Shown here: one piece after another, positions 35,085 through 43,615 of the stretch
Layout of the letters: the number at the start of each line of letters is the position of its first letter
How positions within the stretch are numbered: position 1 is the stretch's first letter
From: JAKZVK01 sp965248255
Lineage (GTDB): Bacteria; Acidobacteriota; Terriglobia; Bryobacterales; UBA6623
Assembly (NCBI GenBank): GCA_965248255.1
Contig: CBDFIW010000004.1
Location: 744,001-808,000 of the forward strand
Direction: 5' to 3'
Length of the DNA stretch: 64,000 nt
The notes under the pieces: model-generated
Told to the model about the DNA's origin: nothing
What the model saw: only the letters and a program-made list of their open reading frames with translations
The model's database searches: none
Program-made: the position numbers and the translations under genes

Positions 35085-36656
35085 ATGGCGCACGTTCTCG
35101 AAAAACCAGTCGTCACAGCCGGCGAAGCCATCGCAAAGATCGAGGATGGCTGGACCGTCGCCGTCGGCGGCTCGGGGTCGGGTCACTGCATTCCCGACGC
35201 CCTCCTCAAGGCGCTCGGCGAGCGATTCACCGCGAGCGGACGGCCGCGCGAGCTGACCCTCGTACACGCCTTCGGCGTCGGCGATCAGAAGCAGCGCGGC
35301 TTGCAGCACACGGCGCACGCCGGGCTCTACCGGCGCGTTGTCGGCGGACACTGGTCGATGGCTCCCACGATGGGCAAGCTTGCCGCTGAGAACCAGTTCG
35401 AAGCCTACAACATGCCCGCCGGCGTCGTAGTGCAGTTGTTCCACGCTGCGGCCTCCGGCAGCCCCGGCTGGATTACGCACGTCGGCCTCGGTACCTTCAT
35501 GGACCCTCGGCATGGTGGCGGCAAGCTCAACGAGAGGGCCCGGGACGACGTTGTCGAGCTGTTCGAACGCGACGGCGAGGAGTACCTCTTTTACCCCACG
35601 ATCCCGATCGACGTCGCCTTGATCCAAGCAAGCTGCGCCGACCCGCACGGCAACCTCGGCATGAACGACGAGGCCGGCTTTTGGCACAACTGTGCGATGG
35701 CCCAAGCGGCCTGTGCGGCGGGTGGATTGACGATCGCCGTAGTGAAGAAGCTAGTCGATCTCCGCACGATCCACCCCCGGGACGTGCGCGTGCCCGGCTG
35801 CTTCGTCGATTACGTGGTGGTTGACCCGGCCGCCGGGCAGACCTTCCAGACCCACTACGACCCAGCCTTGTCAGGCGACGCTCGCAAGCCCGACAACGAG
35901 TTCGGTGACTTCCCGCTCAGCGTCCGCAAGGTCATCGCGCGGCGCGCGGCACTCGAGTTGGCGCCGGGCGCGGTGTTGAACGTCGGGTTCGGCGTCCCCG
36001 ACGGGGTGGTGAAGGTCGCCCGCGAGCAGGGCATCGCCGACACGCTCGTGCCGACCATCGAGCACGGACAGTTCGGCGGCATCCCGGCGGAGGGCCTCGA
36101 CTTCGGCGCTACCTACAACAGCGAGGCCATCCTCGAAACCGGCCACATGTTCGACTTCTATCAAGGGCGCGGAGTCGACGAGGCCTATCTCGGCTTCCTG
36201 CAAATCGACCGCGCGGGCAACGTCAACGTCAGCCAACTGCCCGGCGCGGTGATCGGGACCGGCGGCTTCATCGACATCTCGCAACGGGCCCGCAAGGTCG
36301 TCTTCTGTGGTACGCTCGCGGTCCGCGCGAAGACCGAGCTGACCGGCGGCAGCGTGCGATTCGTCGAACACGGCAGCCCGAAGCTCGTAGAGACCGTCGA
36401 CCAGATTACGTTCAGCGGCGAGTACGCCCGACGTTGCGGGCAAGACGTGCTTTACGTCACCGAAGCGGCGGTGTTCCGGCTGACGGACCAAGGCGTGCGG
36501 TTGGAAGAGCTGGCCCCGGGTATCGACTTCGAGCGCGACGTGGCCCCGCAACTAGGCTTCCGGCCGGGAATGACCCACCCCGTGAAGACAATGCCCGGCG
36601 AACTGTTCGTCGATCAGCCGCTGCCGCGAGCCCTGTTCCGCCACTACTCGTCATGA
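35085..36656 (+). CDS. acyl-CoA:carboxylate CoA-transferase (family I, YdiF-like)
   Basis: A 523-residue fused alpha/beta CoA-transferase, which moves CoA from an acyl-CoA to acetate or another acid through a glutamyl-CoA intermediate. The N-terminal half has the glycine-rich WTVAVGGSGSGHCIPDAL and the C-terminal half LNVGFGVPDGV and TIEHGQFGG, whose Glu is the likely nucleophile. Length equals that of E. coli YdiF and propionate CoA-transferases. Its stop overlaps the MFS start (ATGA), so the two genes are one operon. The exact acyl group is unknown. Confidence 0.92.
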   Translation: MAHVLEKPVVTAGEAIAKIEDGWTVAVGGSGSGHCIPDALLKALGERFTASGRPRELTLVHAFGVGDQKQRGLQHTAHAGLYRRVVGGHWSMAPTMGKLAAENQFEAYNMPAGVVVQLFHAAASGSPGWITHVGLGTFMDPRHGGGKLNERARDDVVELFERDGEEYLFYPTIPIDVALIQASCADPHGNLGMNDEAGFWHNCAMAQAACAAGGLTIAVVKKLVDLRTIHPRDVRVPGCFVDYVVVDPAAGQTFQTHYDPALSGDARKPDNEFGDFPLSVRKVIARRAALELAPGAVLNVGFGVPDGVVKVAREQGIADTLVPTIEHGQFGGIPAEGLDFGATYNSEAILETGHMFDFYQGRGVDEAYLGFLQIDRAGNVNVSQLPGAVIGTGGFIDISQRARKVVFCGTLAVRAKTELTGGSVRFVEHGSPKLVETVDQITFSGEYARRCGQDVLYVTEAAVFRLTDQGVRLEELAPGIDFERDVAPQLGFRPGMTHPVKTMPGELFVDQPLPRALFRHYSS

Positions 36657-37933
36657 AGATCCGCAACCTGCGCTACGTCATCGCCAGCATGCTGTTTCTA
36701 GCGACCGCGATCAACTACGCCGACCGCCAGATGATCGCCGTCGTCTCGACCGAGTTGCGTCAGGAATTCGACCTCGACGAGGTCGATTACGGCGAGATCG
36801 TGGCGTGGTTCATGTTCGGTTACGCCATCATGTACGCCGGCTCGGGCCCGATCGCCGACCGCCTGGGCACCCGCCGCGGCTACATCTTCTTCGTAACCGC
36901 GTGGTCGGGAGCGGCCATGGGTCACTCGCTGTCGTTCGGAAAATGGTGGCTGATCTTCTGGCGGTTTTTGCTCTCGCTGGCTCAGCCGGGCAACTGGGCG
37001 GTCGCGGCCAAGGGGGTGGCGGAGTGGTTCCCCGCCAACCAGAGGGCGCTGGGCGTGGGGATCTTCAACTCTGGTTCGGCCATGGGCCTGGTGCTCGGAC
37101 CACCGCTTGTGTCTTTCTTGACGCTGGCGATCGGTTGGCGGGCGGCGTTCGTCATCACGGGCTCGCTCGGTTTCATCTGGCTGATTGGCTGGCTGGCTCT
37201 CTATCGCGCGCCGCACGAAAGCAAGCTCGTCACGGATGAGGAGCGGGCGTTCCTCGAAGGCAAGGTCACGCCGCCGGATCAGGCGGCTCCTGCGCATCCG
37301 GGACTATGGGAGTGGCTGCGAGTTCTCGGTAAGCGCGAATGCTACGCCTTGGTGATTGCGCGCTTCTTCACCGATCCGGTGATCTACTTCATCCTGTTCT
37401 GGCTGCCGGAGTACCTCCGAGCCGAGCGCGGCTTCGATTTGGAGATGATCGGGAGGTACTCGTGGGTGCCGTTCTTCGTCGGCTCGGTCGGCTACGTCAT
37501 CGGAGGATGGCTCAACGGCTATCTGATGCGCCGGGGCCGGCCGTTGCCGAAGGCACGCCGTCTAGTGTTGTTTCTCGGGGCCGTCGGCATGCCCGCCGCG
37601 ATCTTGGCGCCTCGCGTCGAAGAAGCGTGGATGGCCATCGCGCTAACCTGTGTCGTAACCTTCGGCCATGCGCTGTGGATCTCAAGCCTGCTCACGCTGC
37701 CGACGGACATGTTTCCCGGACCGCAAGTCGGCACCTCCACCGGCCTAAGCGGTATGGGCGGCGCGGTGGGGGGAGTCCTGGCGAACCTCGGCACGGGATA
37801 CATCGTGCGTAGCTTTTCGTACAAGCCCGTGTTTCTGATGGCGGGGCTGATGCATCCGTTGTCGTTCACGCTGTTATGGTTGTTGTTGCCAAACCACAGG
37901 ATCAAGCGCGTCGATGCTGAGCCGCAGGAGTAA
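36653..37933 (+). CDS. MFS transporter, anion:cation symporter type
   Basis: A 426-residue twelve-helix transporter beginning MKIRNLRYVIASMLFLATAI; the ATG overlaps the preceding stop. INYADRQMIAVV and the loop DRLGTRRGYIFF (helix 2-3) are typical of the ACS group that carries hexuronates, glucarate and other organic acids. The central loop (about 200-225) is short and charged. Coupling with the CoA-transferase suggests uptake of an organic acid that is then activated as CoA thioester, while the next gene hints at sugars; the substrate is unresolved. Confidence 0.9.
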   Translation: MKIRNLRYVIASMLFLATAINYADRQMIAVVSTELRQEFDLDEVDYGEIVAWFMFGYAIMYAGSGPIADRLGTRRGYIFFVTAWSGAAMGHSLSFGKWWLIFWRFLLSLAQPGNWAVAAKGVAEWFPANQRALGVGIFNSGSAMGLVLGPPLVSFLTLAIGWRAAFVITGSLGFIWLIGWLALYRAPHESKLVTDEERAFLEGKVTPPDQAAPAHPGLWEWLRVLGKRECYALVIARFFTDPVIYFILFWLPEYLRAERGFDLEMIGRYSWVPFFVGSVGYVIGGWLNGYLMRRGRPLPKARRLVLFLGAVGMPAAILAPRVEEAWMAIALTCVVTFGHALWISSLLTLPTDMFPGPQVGTSTGLSGMGGAVGGVLANLGTGYIVRSFSYKPVFLMAGLMHPLSFTLLWLLLPNHRIKRVDAEPQE

Positions 37934-37984
37934 GAGGGCCCTCTGCGGGACCGTTGAACTGGCGCTCGGCTTGGGAGATCACTG

Positions 37985-39169
37985 ATGAAATCGAGAACAC
38001 CTTTCTTGTCTGGCACTTTGGCCGCCCTACTGTTCACAGCGCTCCTGCTTGCCGCCGTCCTGGCCGCGGAACCCGTTCGCGACGGCGACTTTCACGGGCG
38101 GCCCGCGCTGGTCTTGTCGAATGACAGGCTAGACCTGACCATCCTGCCCTTGGGGGGTGCCATGGTTCAGCTCCTACTTCGCGACGACCCCGGACGGATC
38201 AACCCCATGTGGGACTCCTTCCGAGCCGCTGAGGACGAGGGTCGGCCCCCGCGCTGGGGCAGCTCGGTGGGGCACTTCGTATGCGTGGACGGTTTCGGTC
38301 CGGCCTCCGACCAGGAGAAGCAGGCCGGGCTCCCCGGGCACGGTGAAGCCCACACTCTCCCCTGGGCGACTCGATCGTCCGGCAGGCAGGGGCAGGTCGT
38401 GCGGTTAGTTCAGAGCGTTGTTCTGCCGCGGACCCGCGAGCGTCTAACTCGCACGATCCGAATGGCCGACGGCGAGCAGGTCATCTACGTCAACAACACG
38501 CTCCAGAGCCTGCTGGGGTTCGACCGGCCCATCTGCTGGGCCGAGCATGCCACGATCGGATCTCCTTTCCTCGAGGCGGGCGTCACGGTGGTTGACCTGT
38601 CGAAAAACCGCGCCATGACTCGTCCCCACGAGCCGGGCCCACGCAGACTCCCACACCGGCTGACCTCCGGCGAAGAATTTACGTGGCCCATGGCCCCGAC
38701 GCTCGATAGCGGCAAAGTCGATCTCCGCGCCGCCCCCGCTCCGCCCAACTCGGGCGATCACACCGGGCATCTGATGGACCCCGCGCGCGAGTACGCCTTC
38801 GCCACGGCACTCCATCCGACGAAACGGCTGTTGCTTGGCTACCTGTTCAAGACCTCCGACTTCCCCTGGCTACAGATTTGGGAGAACTATCCTGCGGAGG
38901 GAATGATGGCCCGCGGCCTCGAGTTCGGCACCCAGGCCTTCGACCTGCCCCGCCGCCAAGTCATCACGCAAGGCAAGATCTTCGGCCAGAACCTGTTCCG
39001 CTGGCTCCCGGCCCACGCGTCCATCGAAGGCCGCTTCCTGCTGTTCTGGGCGCGCACGCCGGAGGGCTTCCAAGGCGTCGACGAGATCCGCTGGAGAGAC
39101 GGCGCGCTACACATCGAAGACCGCCGCTCCGGGAAGGCGCTACGGCTCAAAGCTGCGCTGAAACTGTAG
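37985..39169 (+). CDS. secreted galactose-mutarotase-like protein
   Basis: A 394-residue protein with a signal peptide (LAALLFTALLLAAVLAAEP). The body is predominantly beta strand and resembles the aldose-1-epimerase/galactose mutarotase superfamily: RPALVLSNDRLDLTILPLGG near the N-terminus, RTIRMADGEQVIYVNNTLQS, and a His in ICWAEHATIGSPF. It may bind or epimerise a sugar outside the cytoplasm. It follows the MFS gene by 51 bp and may be in the same transcript. Confidence 0.75.
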   Translation: MKSRTPFLSGTLAALLFTALLLAAVLAAEPVRDGDFHGRPALVLSNDRLDLTILPLGGAMVQLLLRDDPGRINPMWDSFRAAEDEGRPPRWGSSVGHFVCVDGFGPASDQEKQAGLPGHGEAHTLPWATRSSGRQGQVVRLVQSVVLPRTRERLTRTIRMADGEQVIYVNNTLQSLLGFDRPICWAEHATIGSPFLEAGVTVVDLSKNRAMTRPHEPGPRRLPHRLTSGEEFTWPMAPTLDSGKVDLRAAPAPPNSGDHTGHLMDPAREYAFATALHPTKRLLLGYLFKTSDFPWLQIWENYPAEGMMARGLEFGTQAFDLPRRQVITQGKIFGQNLFRWLPAHASIEGRFLLFWARTPEGFQGVDEIRWRDGALHIEDRRSGKALRLKAALKL

Positions 39170-39198
39170 GCCGGCGGGCAGCGCTTGAACAGCGACAC

Positions 39199-40876
39199 CT
39201 AACTCGTTTTGTGAGAAGACACCGCTTCCGCCGGCCGAGCCTGCTGGCGCCTCGGGAGCCGGACCTGAAAGATCGATCCCTTGCCAACCTCACTGCCGAC
39301 GGTGATGCTGCCGCCGTGCGAGTCGGTGATCCACTTGGCGATGGAAAGCCCTAATCCAGAGCCGCCGTTGGCCCGATTCCGAGCAGGATCGAAGCGATAG
39401 AAGCGATCGAAGACCCGGTCTAGTTCTTCCGCCGGTATTCCCTCGCCCGTGTCTGCAACAGAGACCATCAGGTGCCCACTATGGCCCTGGAGGGTGACAC
39501 GGATCGAAGCACCTTGCGGCGTATGCTGAACCGCGTTGTCGACAAGGATGATCAACAACCTACGCAAGGATGGCTCGTTGCCCTCGACGGTGGCGCTGGC
39601 CGTTTCAAGCTGCAGGTCAAGGGTCCTGCCGTTTGCCAGCGGTCGATGCTGGTCACAGACCTCGCCGGCGAGAGAGACCAGGTCAACGTTGCTCATCGGC
39701 AGCGCATCCATACCGGCGTCCGCGCGCGCCAGAGTCAGGAGGTCTTCGGTCAACTCCGTCAGGCGCTTCGATTCGTCGTGGATCTCCCGCATATCTTCTC
39801 GGAGATTCTGGTCGGTACGGCCCTGACGCAGTGCTAACTCCGCCGTAGTTCGAATCACCGAGATCGGACTGCGAAGTTCGTGTGAAGCGTCGGCCGTGAA
39901 TCGCTGCAGCTGCTGCACGGCTGTTTCCAGCCGGCTCAGCATTGCGTTGAAGGTCTGGGCCAGCAGCTGTACGACATCGCCTGTCCGAGGGACCTCCAGT
40001 CGTTCGGATAAGCGGCTGACATCGATTCGTGCCGCTAGCCAAGAGACCTCTTCCACGGGACGTAGCGCGGCCCTACTGATCGCGTAGCCGCCGGCAAAAC
40101 CGAGCGACACGCCAATGGGTATGGACCAAAACAGCCACGAGACCAGCCGTTCACGGGCGGCGGCGACGGAGGCGAGCGAGGCGGCGACCTGGATCTGATA
40201 GCGCCCGCCCGCGAGAACAACCGGTCTGACAAGCACGCGAAACGGGTTCCCGGCCTCTTCGATCGTCCGTACGCTCGTCTCATCACTCGCCGCCGCCTGC
40301 CAGGAGACGATCAAATGCGGAGACGAATCCGAATCGGGGGGGTAGGATTTGCCGGCCGGTCGCGCCGCGGATCTGGATCATCCTTCCGTTGGGCACCGCC
40401 AACGAGTATCCATAAAGCTCTTCCAGAAGTTCTCGCTCCAAGCCACGTTCCAGCGAGACTTTCGAGGCAAACCAGTCGCCGTCGCGGCTCTCGATTTCCA
40501 CTTCGATGTACTGACCCTCCCGCAGGTCGCGAGGGCCGAACGCTCCGACATCACTTTCGAACAATGTCTCTTGCGTGAGGTAGATCTTTCCCCCTTCCAC
40601 GGCAAGCCACTGTCGGCCGGGATCGACCCGATCCACAGTGACCCTGAACTCTCTCACCTCGCGTCCATCGCCGGCGTCGAAGAAAGGGCTCCGGAACTCC
40701 GTGTCTATCAAGTCAACAAGGTGCGTCACCCTTGCCGCTAAGAGGTCGTCGACCGCCGCGACCATGCTGTAGTTGACACCGAACCAGAGAACGGCTCCCA
40801 GCGAGGCAAGCCCAGCCAACAGCAAGAGGGAGTACCAAGCTGCCAGCCGGAACTCGATCGATCGCCAAGAGATCAC
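39199..40876 (-). pseudogene. sensor histidine kinase, frame broken in a G7 run
   Basis: Membrane sensor kinase of the EnvZ/BaeS type, partner of the regulator just upstream. It starts at GTG 40876, overlapping the regulator's stop (GTGA). The order is membrane helix (FRLAAWYSLLLLAGLASLGA), sensor loop to about 175, second helix, HAMP, HisKA with the phosphorylated His in ASHELRSPISVIR, and HATPase_c with VADTGEGIPAEELDRVFDRF and GGSGLGLSIAKW. The frame breaks at the homopolymer 40336-40342; one base less gives a continuous protein of about 558 residues. It is either a sequencing error, a mutation or a phase-variable tract. Confidence 0.85.
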
Positions 40877-41550
40877 CGCGCCGACTCCTTCGCGCAAAAC
40901 CCGATTCCTCGAACCGTGTGGATCAGTCTCGCGGCTCCGGGAACGTCCAGCTTGCGGCGCAGTGAGCTGACAAAGGCATCCACCGTGTTGAAACCGACGT
41001 CGCTGTCCCCTCCCCAAACCGCGTCGATCAGGGCTCCTCGGGGCACGACCCGGTCGGCGCGCCGCATGAGCAGCTCGAGAACTTGGAACTCACGGGGTGT
41101 CAGCGTTATCTCGCGGCCGGCACGGTGAACCTCATGAGCGGCGGGATCCAGGTTGAGGTCGCCGACTTTCAGAACAGGGTTGCGAGCGATAGGGCCTCGC
41201 CTGGAGACGGCGCGGATTCGCGCCAGCAACTCGTCGAACGAAAACGGCTTGGTGATGTAGTCGTCGGCGCCGGAGTCCAATCCTCGCACCGCATCTCCTG
41301 GCGCGTCCTTCGCGGTGAGCATGAGGATCGGGGTCTTGTTCCCTTCTTGTCGAAGGCGTTCCGCGATCTCGAATCCGTTCATTCCCGGTAGGAGGACGTC
41401 AAGGACGATAACGTCGTACTCACGAAGCCGGGCGAAGTCCAGCCCTTCCGGACCATCCGAGGCGACGAACACGCGGTGCCCCTCGCCCTGCAAGCCGCGA
41501 TCCAGCAGGGAAGCCATGCGCCGATCGTCTTCGACGATGAGAATCTCCAT
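40873..41550 (-). CDS. OmpR/PhoB-family response regulator
   Basis: A 225-residue transcription factor. The receiver domain has Asp8/Asp9 and phospho-acceptor Asp51 (VIVLDVLLPG) and Lys in LTAKDAPGD. The C-terminal winged helix includes TLTPREFQVLELLMRRADRV and VDAFVSSLRRKLD. It is intact and overlaps the kinase gene. An IS630-family element ends 14 bp upstream of its ATG, so its own promoter is displaced; expression may depend on the IS. The likely target is the DUF5666 gene on the far side of the IS. Confidence 0.95.
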   Translation of the reverse strand: MEILIVEDDRRMASLLDRGLQGEGHRVFVASDGPEGLDFARLREYDVIVLDVLLPGMNGFEIAERLRQEGNKTPILMLTAKDAPGDAVRGLDSGADDYITKPFSFDELLARIRAVSRRGPIARNPVLKVGDLNLDPAAHEVHRAGREITLTPREFQVLELLMRRADRVVPRGALIDAVWGGDSDVGFNTVDAFVSSLRRKLDVPGAARLIHTVRGIGFCAKESAR

Positions 41551-41568
41551 GCGGCCTCATCATCATCC

Positions 41569-42736
41569 TAGTGTAGTGCGTCAAGCAGATTGCACCTTAT
41601 GCAGGGCGGCACGTCCGCGCTTGACTTTCTCGAGGATGTCGGAGGCGGTCGCGGTCCAGATGAAGGGCGTGGGATGCCCGTTGTGCTGGGCGATGTAGTC
41701 GTCAATGGCGGCGACGAGCTCGTCCACGCTGCGAAACACGCCGCGGCGCAGGCGCTTGACGGTGAGATCGCGAAAGAATCGCTCGACCATGTTCAGCCAC
41801 GACGCCGAGGTCGGGGTGAAATGAATGTGGAAGCGCGGGTGACGATCGAGCCAACGCTTCACAGCGGCATGCTTGTGGGTGGCATAGTTGTCCACGATGA
41901 GATGAAGCTGTTTGTCCTTGGGAGTGCGGCGGTCAATTAAGCGCAGGAAGCGCAGCCATTCCTGGTGGCTGTGTCGGGGCATGCACTCGGCGATCACGCT
42001 GCCGTCAAGGCTGTTGAGCGCCGCAAACAGGGTGGTCGTGCCGTTGCGCTTGTAATCGTGGGTCATCGTTTGGCCGCGTCCCTTTTTGAGCGGCAGGCCG
42101 GGCTGGGTGCGATCGAGGGCTTGGATTTGGGACTTCTCATCGAGCGAGAGAACCAGAGCATGCTCAGGCGGATTGAGATAGAGTCCGACGATGTCGTCGA
42201 GTTTCTCGGCGAAACGCGGGTCATTGCTGAGCTTGAAGGTCTTGATGCGGTGGGGCTTGAGGCCATGGGCGCGCCAAATCCGTCCCACGGTGGAAGCGCT
42301 GACGCCGGCCGCGGCGGCCATGGTGCGGCGGCTCCAGTGGGTGGCGTCGGACGGTTTCTCGCGGGTGGTCTTGTGGATGATCTGCTGTACTTTCTGCTTC
42401 GAGACGGCAGGTTTACGACCGGGCCGTGGGGCGTCTTTTGCAATGCCGGCGATGCTGCTTTCGAGAAAGCGCGTGCGCCAGCGGGCCACCAACTGCCGCG
42501 AGACACCGAGCTGTGCGGCGATCTGCTTATTCTCGAGACCGTCGGCGGCCAGCAGGACAATCCTGGCTCGCAGGGCGAGACGAACGGCGACTTGGCGGCC
42601 GCGCGCGTAGCGGTCCAACTGCTTGCATTGCGCTGTGTTCAAAGTTACTGGTTGTGCTCTTCGCATCCCATGCCTCCTGTTAATAGAGACGATGGGAAGC
42701 CAATATAAGTTACATTATTTATGGTGCACTACACTA
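41569..42736 (-). mobile_element. IS630-family element, copy 2 (type a)
   Basis: A 1168-bp unit with TA duplications at 41569-41570 and 42735-42736 and the same 9-bp ends as the copy at 17722-18889, in opposite orientation. It stands immediately upstream of the response regulator and does not break an ORF. Confidence 0.93.
41581..42666 (-). CDS. IS630-family transposase (type a, copy 2)
   Basis: An intact 361-residue enzyme, identical to copy 1 except for Asp in KPSDATHW and Ile in KPHRIKTF. All DDE motifs are present (LDEKSQIQALDR, LIVDNYATHKH, SWLNMVERFF). It is transcribed toward the response regulator, so readthrough from the transposase promoter could drive that gene. Confidence 0.95.
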   Translation of the reverse strand: MRRAQPVTLNTAQCKQLDRYARGRQVAVRLALRARIVLLAADGLENKQIAAQLGVSRQLVARWRTRFLESSIAGIAKDAPRPGRKPAVSKQKVQQIIHKTTREKPSDATHWSRRTMAAAAGVSASTVGRIWRAHGLKPHRIKTFKLSNDPRFAEKLDDIVGLYLNPPEHALVLSLDEKSQIQALDRTQPGLPLKKGRGQTMTHDYKRNGTTTLFAALNSLDGSVIAECMPRHSHQEWLRFLRLIDRRTPKDKQLHLIVDNYATHKHAAVKRWLDRHPRFHIHFTPTSASWLNMVERFFRDLTVKRLRRGVFRSVDELVAAIDDYIAQHNGHPTPFIWTATASDILEKVKRGRAALHKVQSA

Positions 42737-42893
42737 GCGAGTCGTTTCTGAAGATTCTCTGAAGTCCCCCAATTGCGACCAAGGGTGGCCGCGTAGGGGC
42801 AGAGGAGGGTTTTCCGGCCCCGCCCGATCCTGCGTAAGTTGCTGCCAGGCTTTGGGTCGGCTGTGGACCTTGGGCAACAAGCGGGCGAAGATC

Positions 42894-43409
42894 CTAATCG
42901 TCGTCCTCCTCCTGCTCGACTCTCGTGGCGAGTAGGCGGCCGCCAGAAACTTGTACGTTGACCTCCACCAGCCGGCCGCCGACGGGTCCCGAGAGCTTGT
43001 GGAACTTCGTCTCGCCGTTCCATACGATTTCGATTGGACCGATCGTGAACATCAGAGCGGCCTGGTCAACCGTCCGGATCACTCCCACAATTTCCGCATC
43101 ATTCTCTTTCTCATCGCTCACTTCAACCGACTTCGCCTGAATGACCCCGTCGGCCCTCGCCTCGGCATCAATTTCCACTGATGTGCCCGGCTTGAGGTCC
43201 GAGATGTTCGCAATGTCTTTACCGTCAGTTTCGATCCCAGCGCCGAGGGTTTCGACCCTGACCAGGCCCTCGAACAGTTCGATATTTGTACCGCTCACGC
43301 CTGTGACCGCCCCTTCAAGTTCCATCTCGGCCTGAGCCCATACTTGCAGGGGCAGCGTAAGCATGACAGTGAACAGGACCCTGGCGAGAAGCTTGTTCGA
43401 CACGTTCAT
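42894..43409 (-). CDS. exported DUF5666 protein
   Basis: A 171-residue protein with a signal peptide (LFTVMLTLPLQVWAQAE) and two OB-like beta modules characteristic of DUF5666 (MELEGAVTGVSGTNIEL, GTSVEIDAEARADGVIQA), ending in an acidic tail EQEEDDD. Function is unknown for the family; the genes are often found beside two-component systems. It is on the same strand and upstream of the response regulator but is now separated from it by the IS630 copy. Confidence 0.8.
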   Translation of the reverse strand: MNVSNKLLARVLFTVMLTLPLQVWAQAEMELEGAVTGVSGTNIELFEGLVRVETLGAGIETDGKDIANISDLKPGTSVEIDAEARADGVIQAKSVEVSDEKENDAEIVGVIRTVDQAALMFTIGPIEIVWNGETKFHKLSGPVGGRLVEVNVQVSGGRLLATRVEQEEDDD

Positions 43410-43615
43410 TCCAAGTCACCCCCATGTGGTCTTTGTCGGATAACAACACTTACCTGGAATGAAGCGTATCAGTCGACTCTGAAGGTTCTATGAAGCGTAC
43501 GGAATCTGATAAAGTCCAGCTCCCCTTGCGAGTCCCCCGAGCTCGTCCTTGCCAGGGAAGAGGGACTCTTCGGCTCACGTCGATGGGAGGGCGCCGGGAT
43601 CATCGTTTTCCGCAC

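Noticed and set aside
35022..35705. Long N-terminal extension of the MaoC frame
   Set aside because: Runs antisense through the CoA-transferase gene; MaoC similarity starts at MPKRSF (35021).
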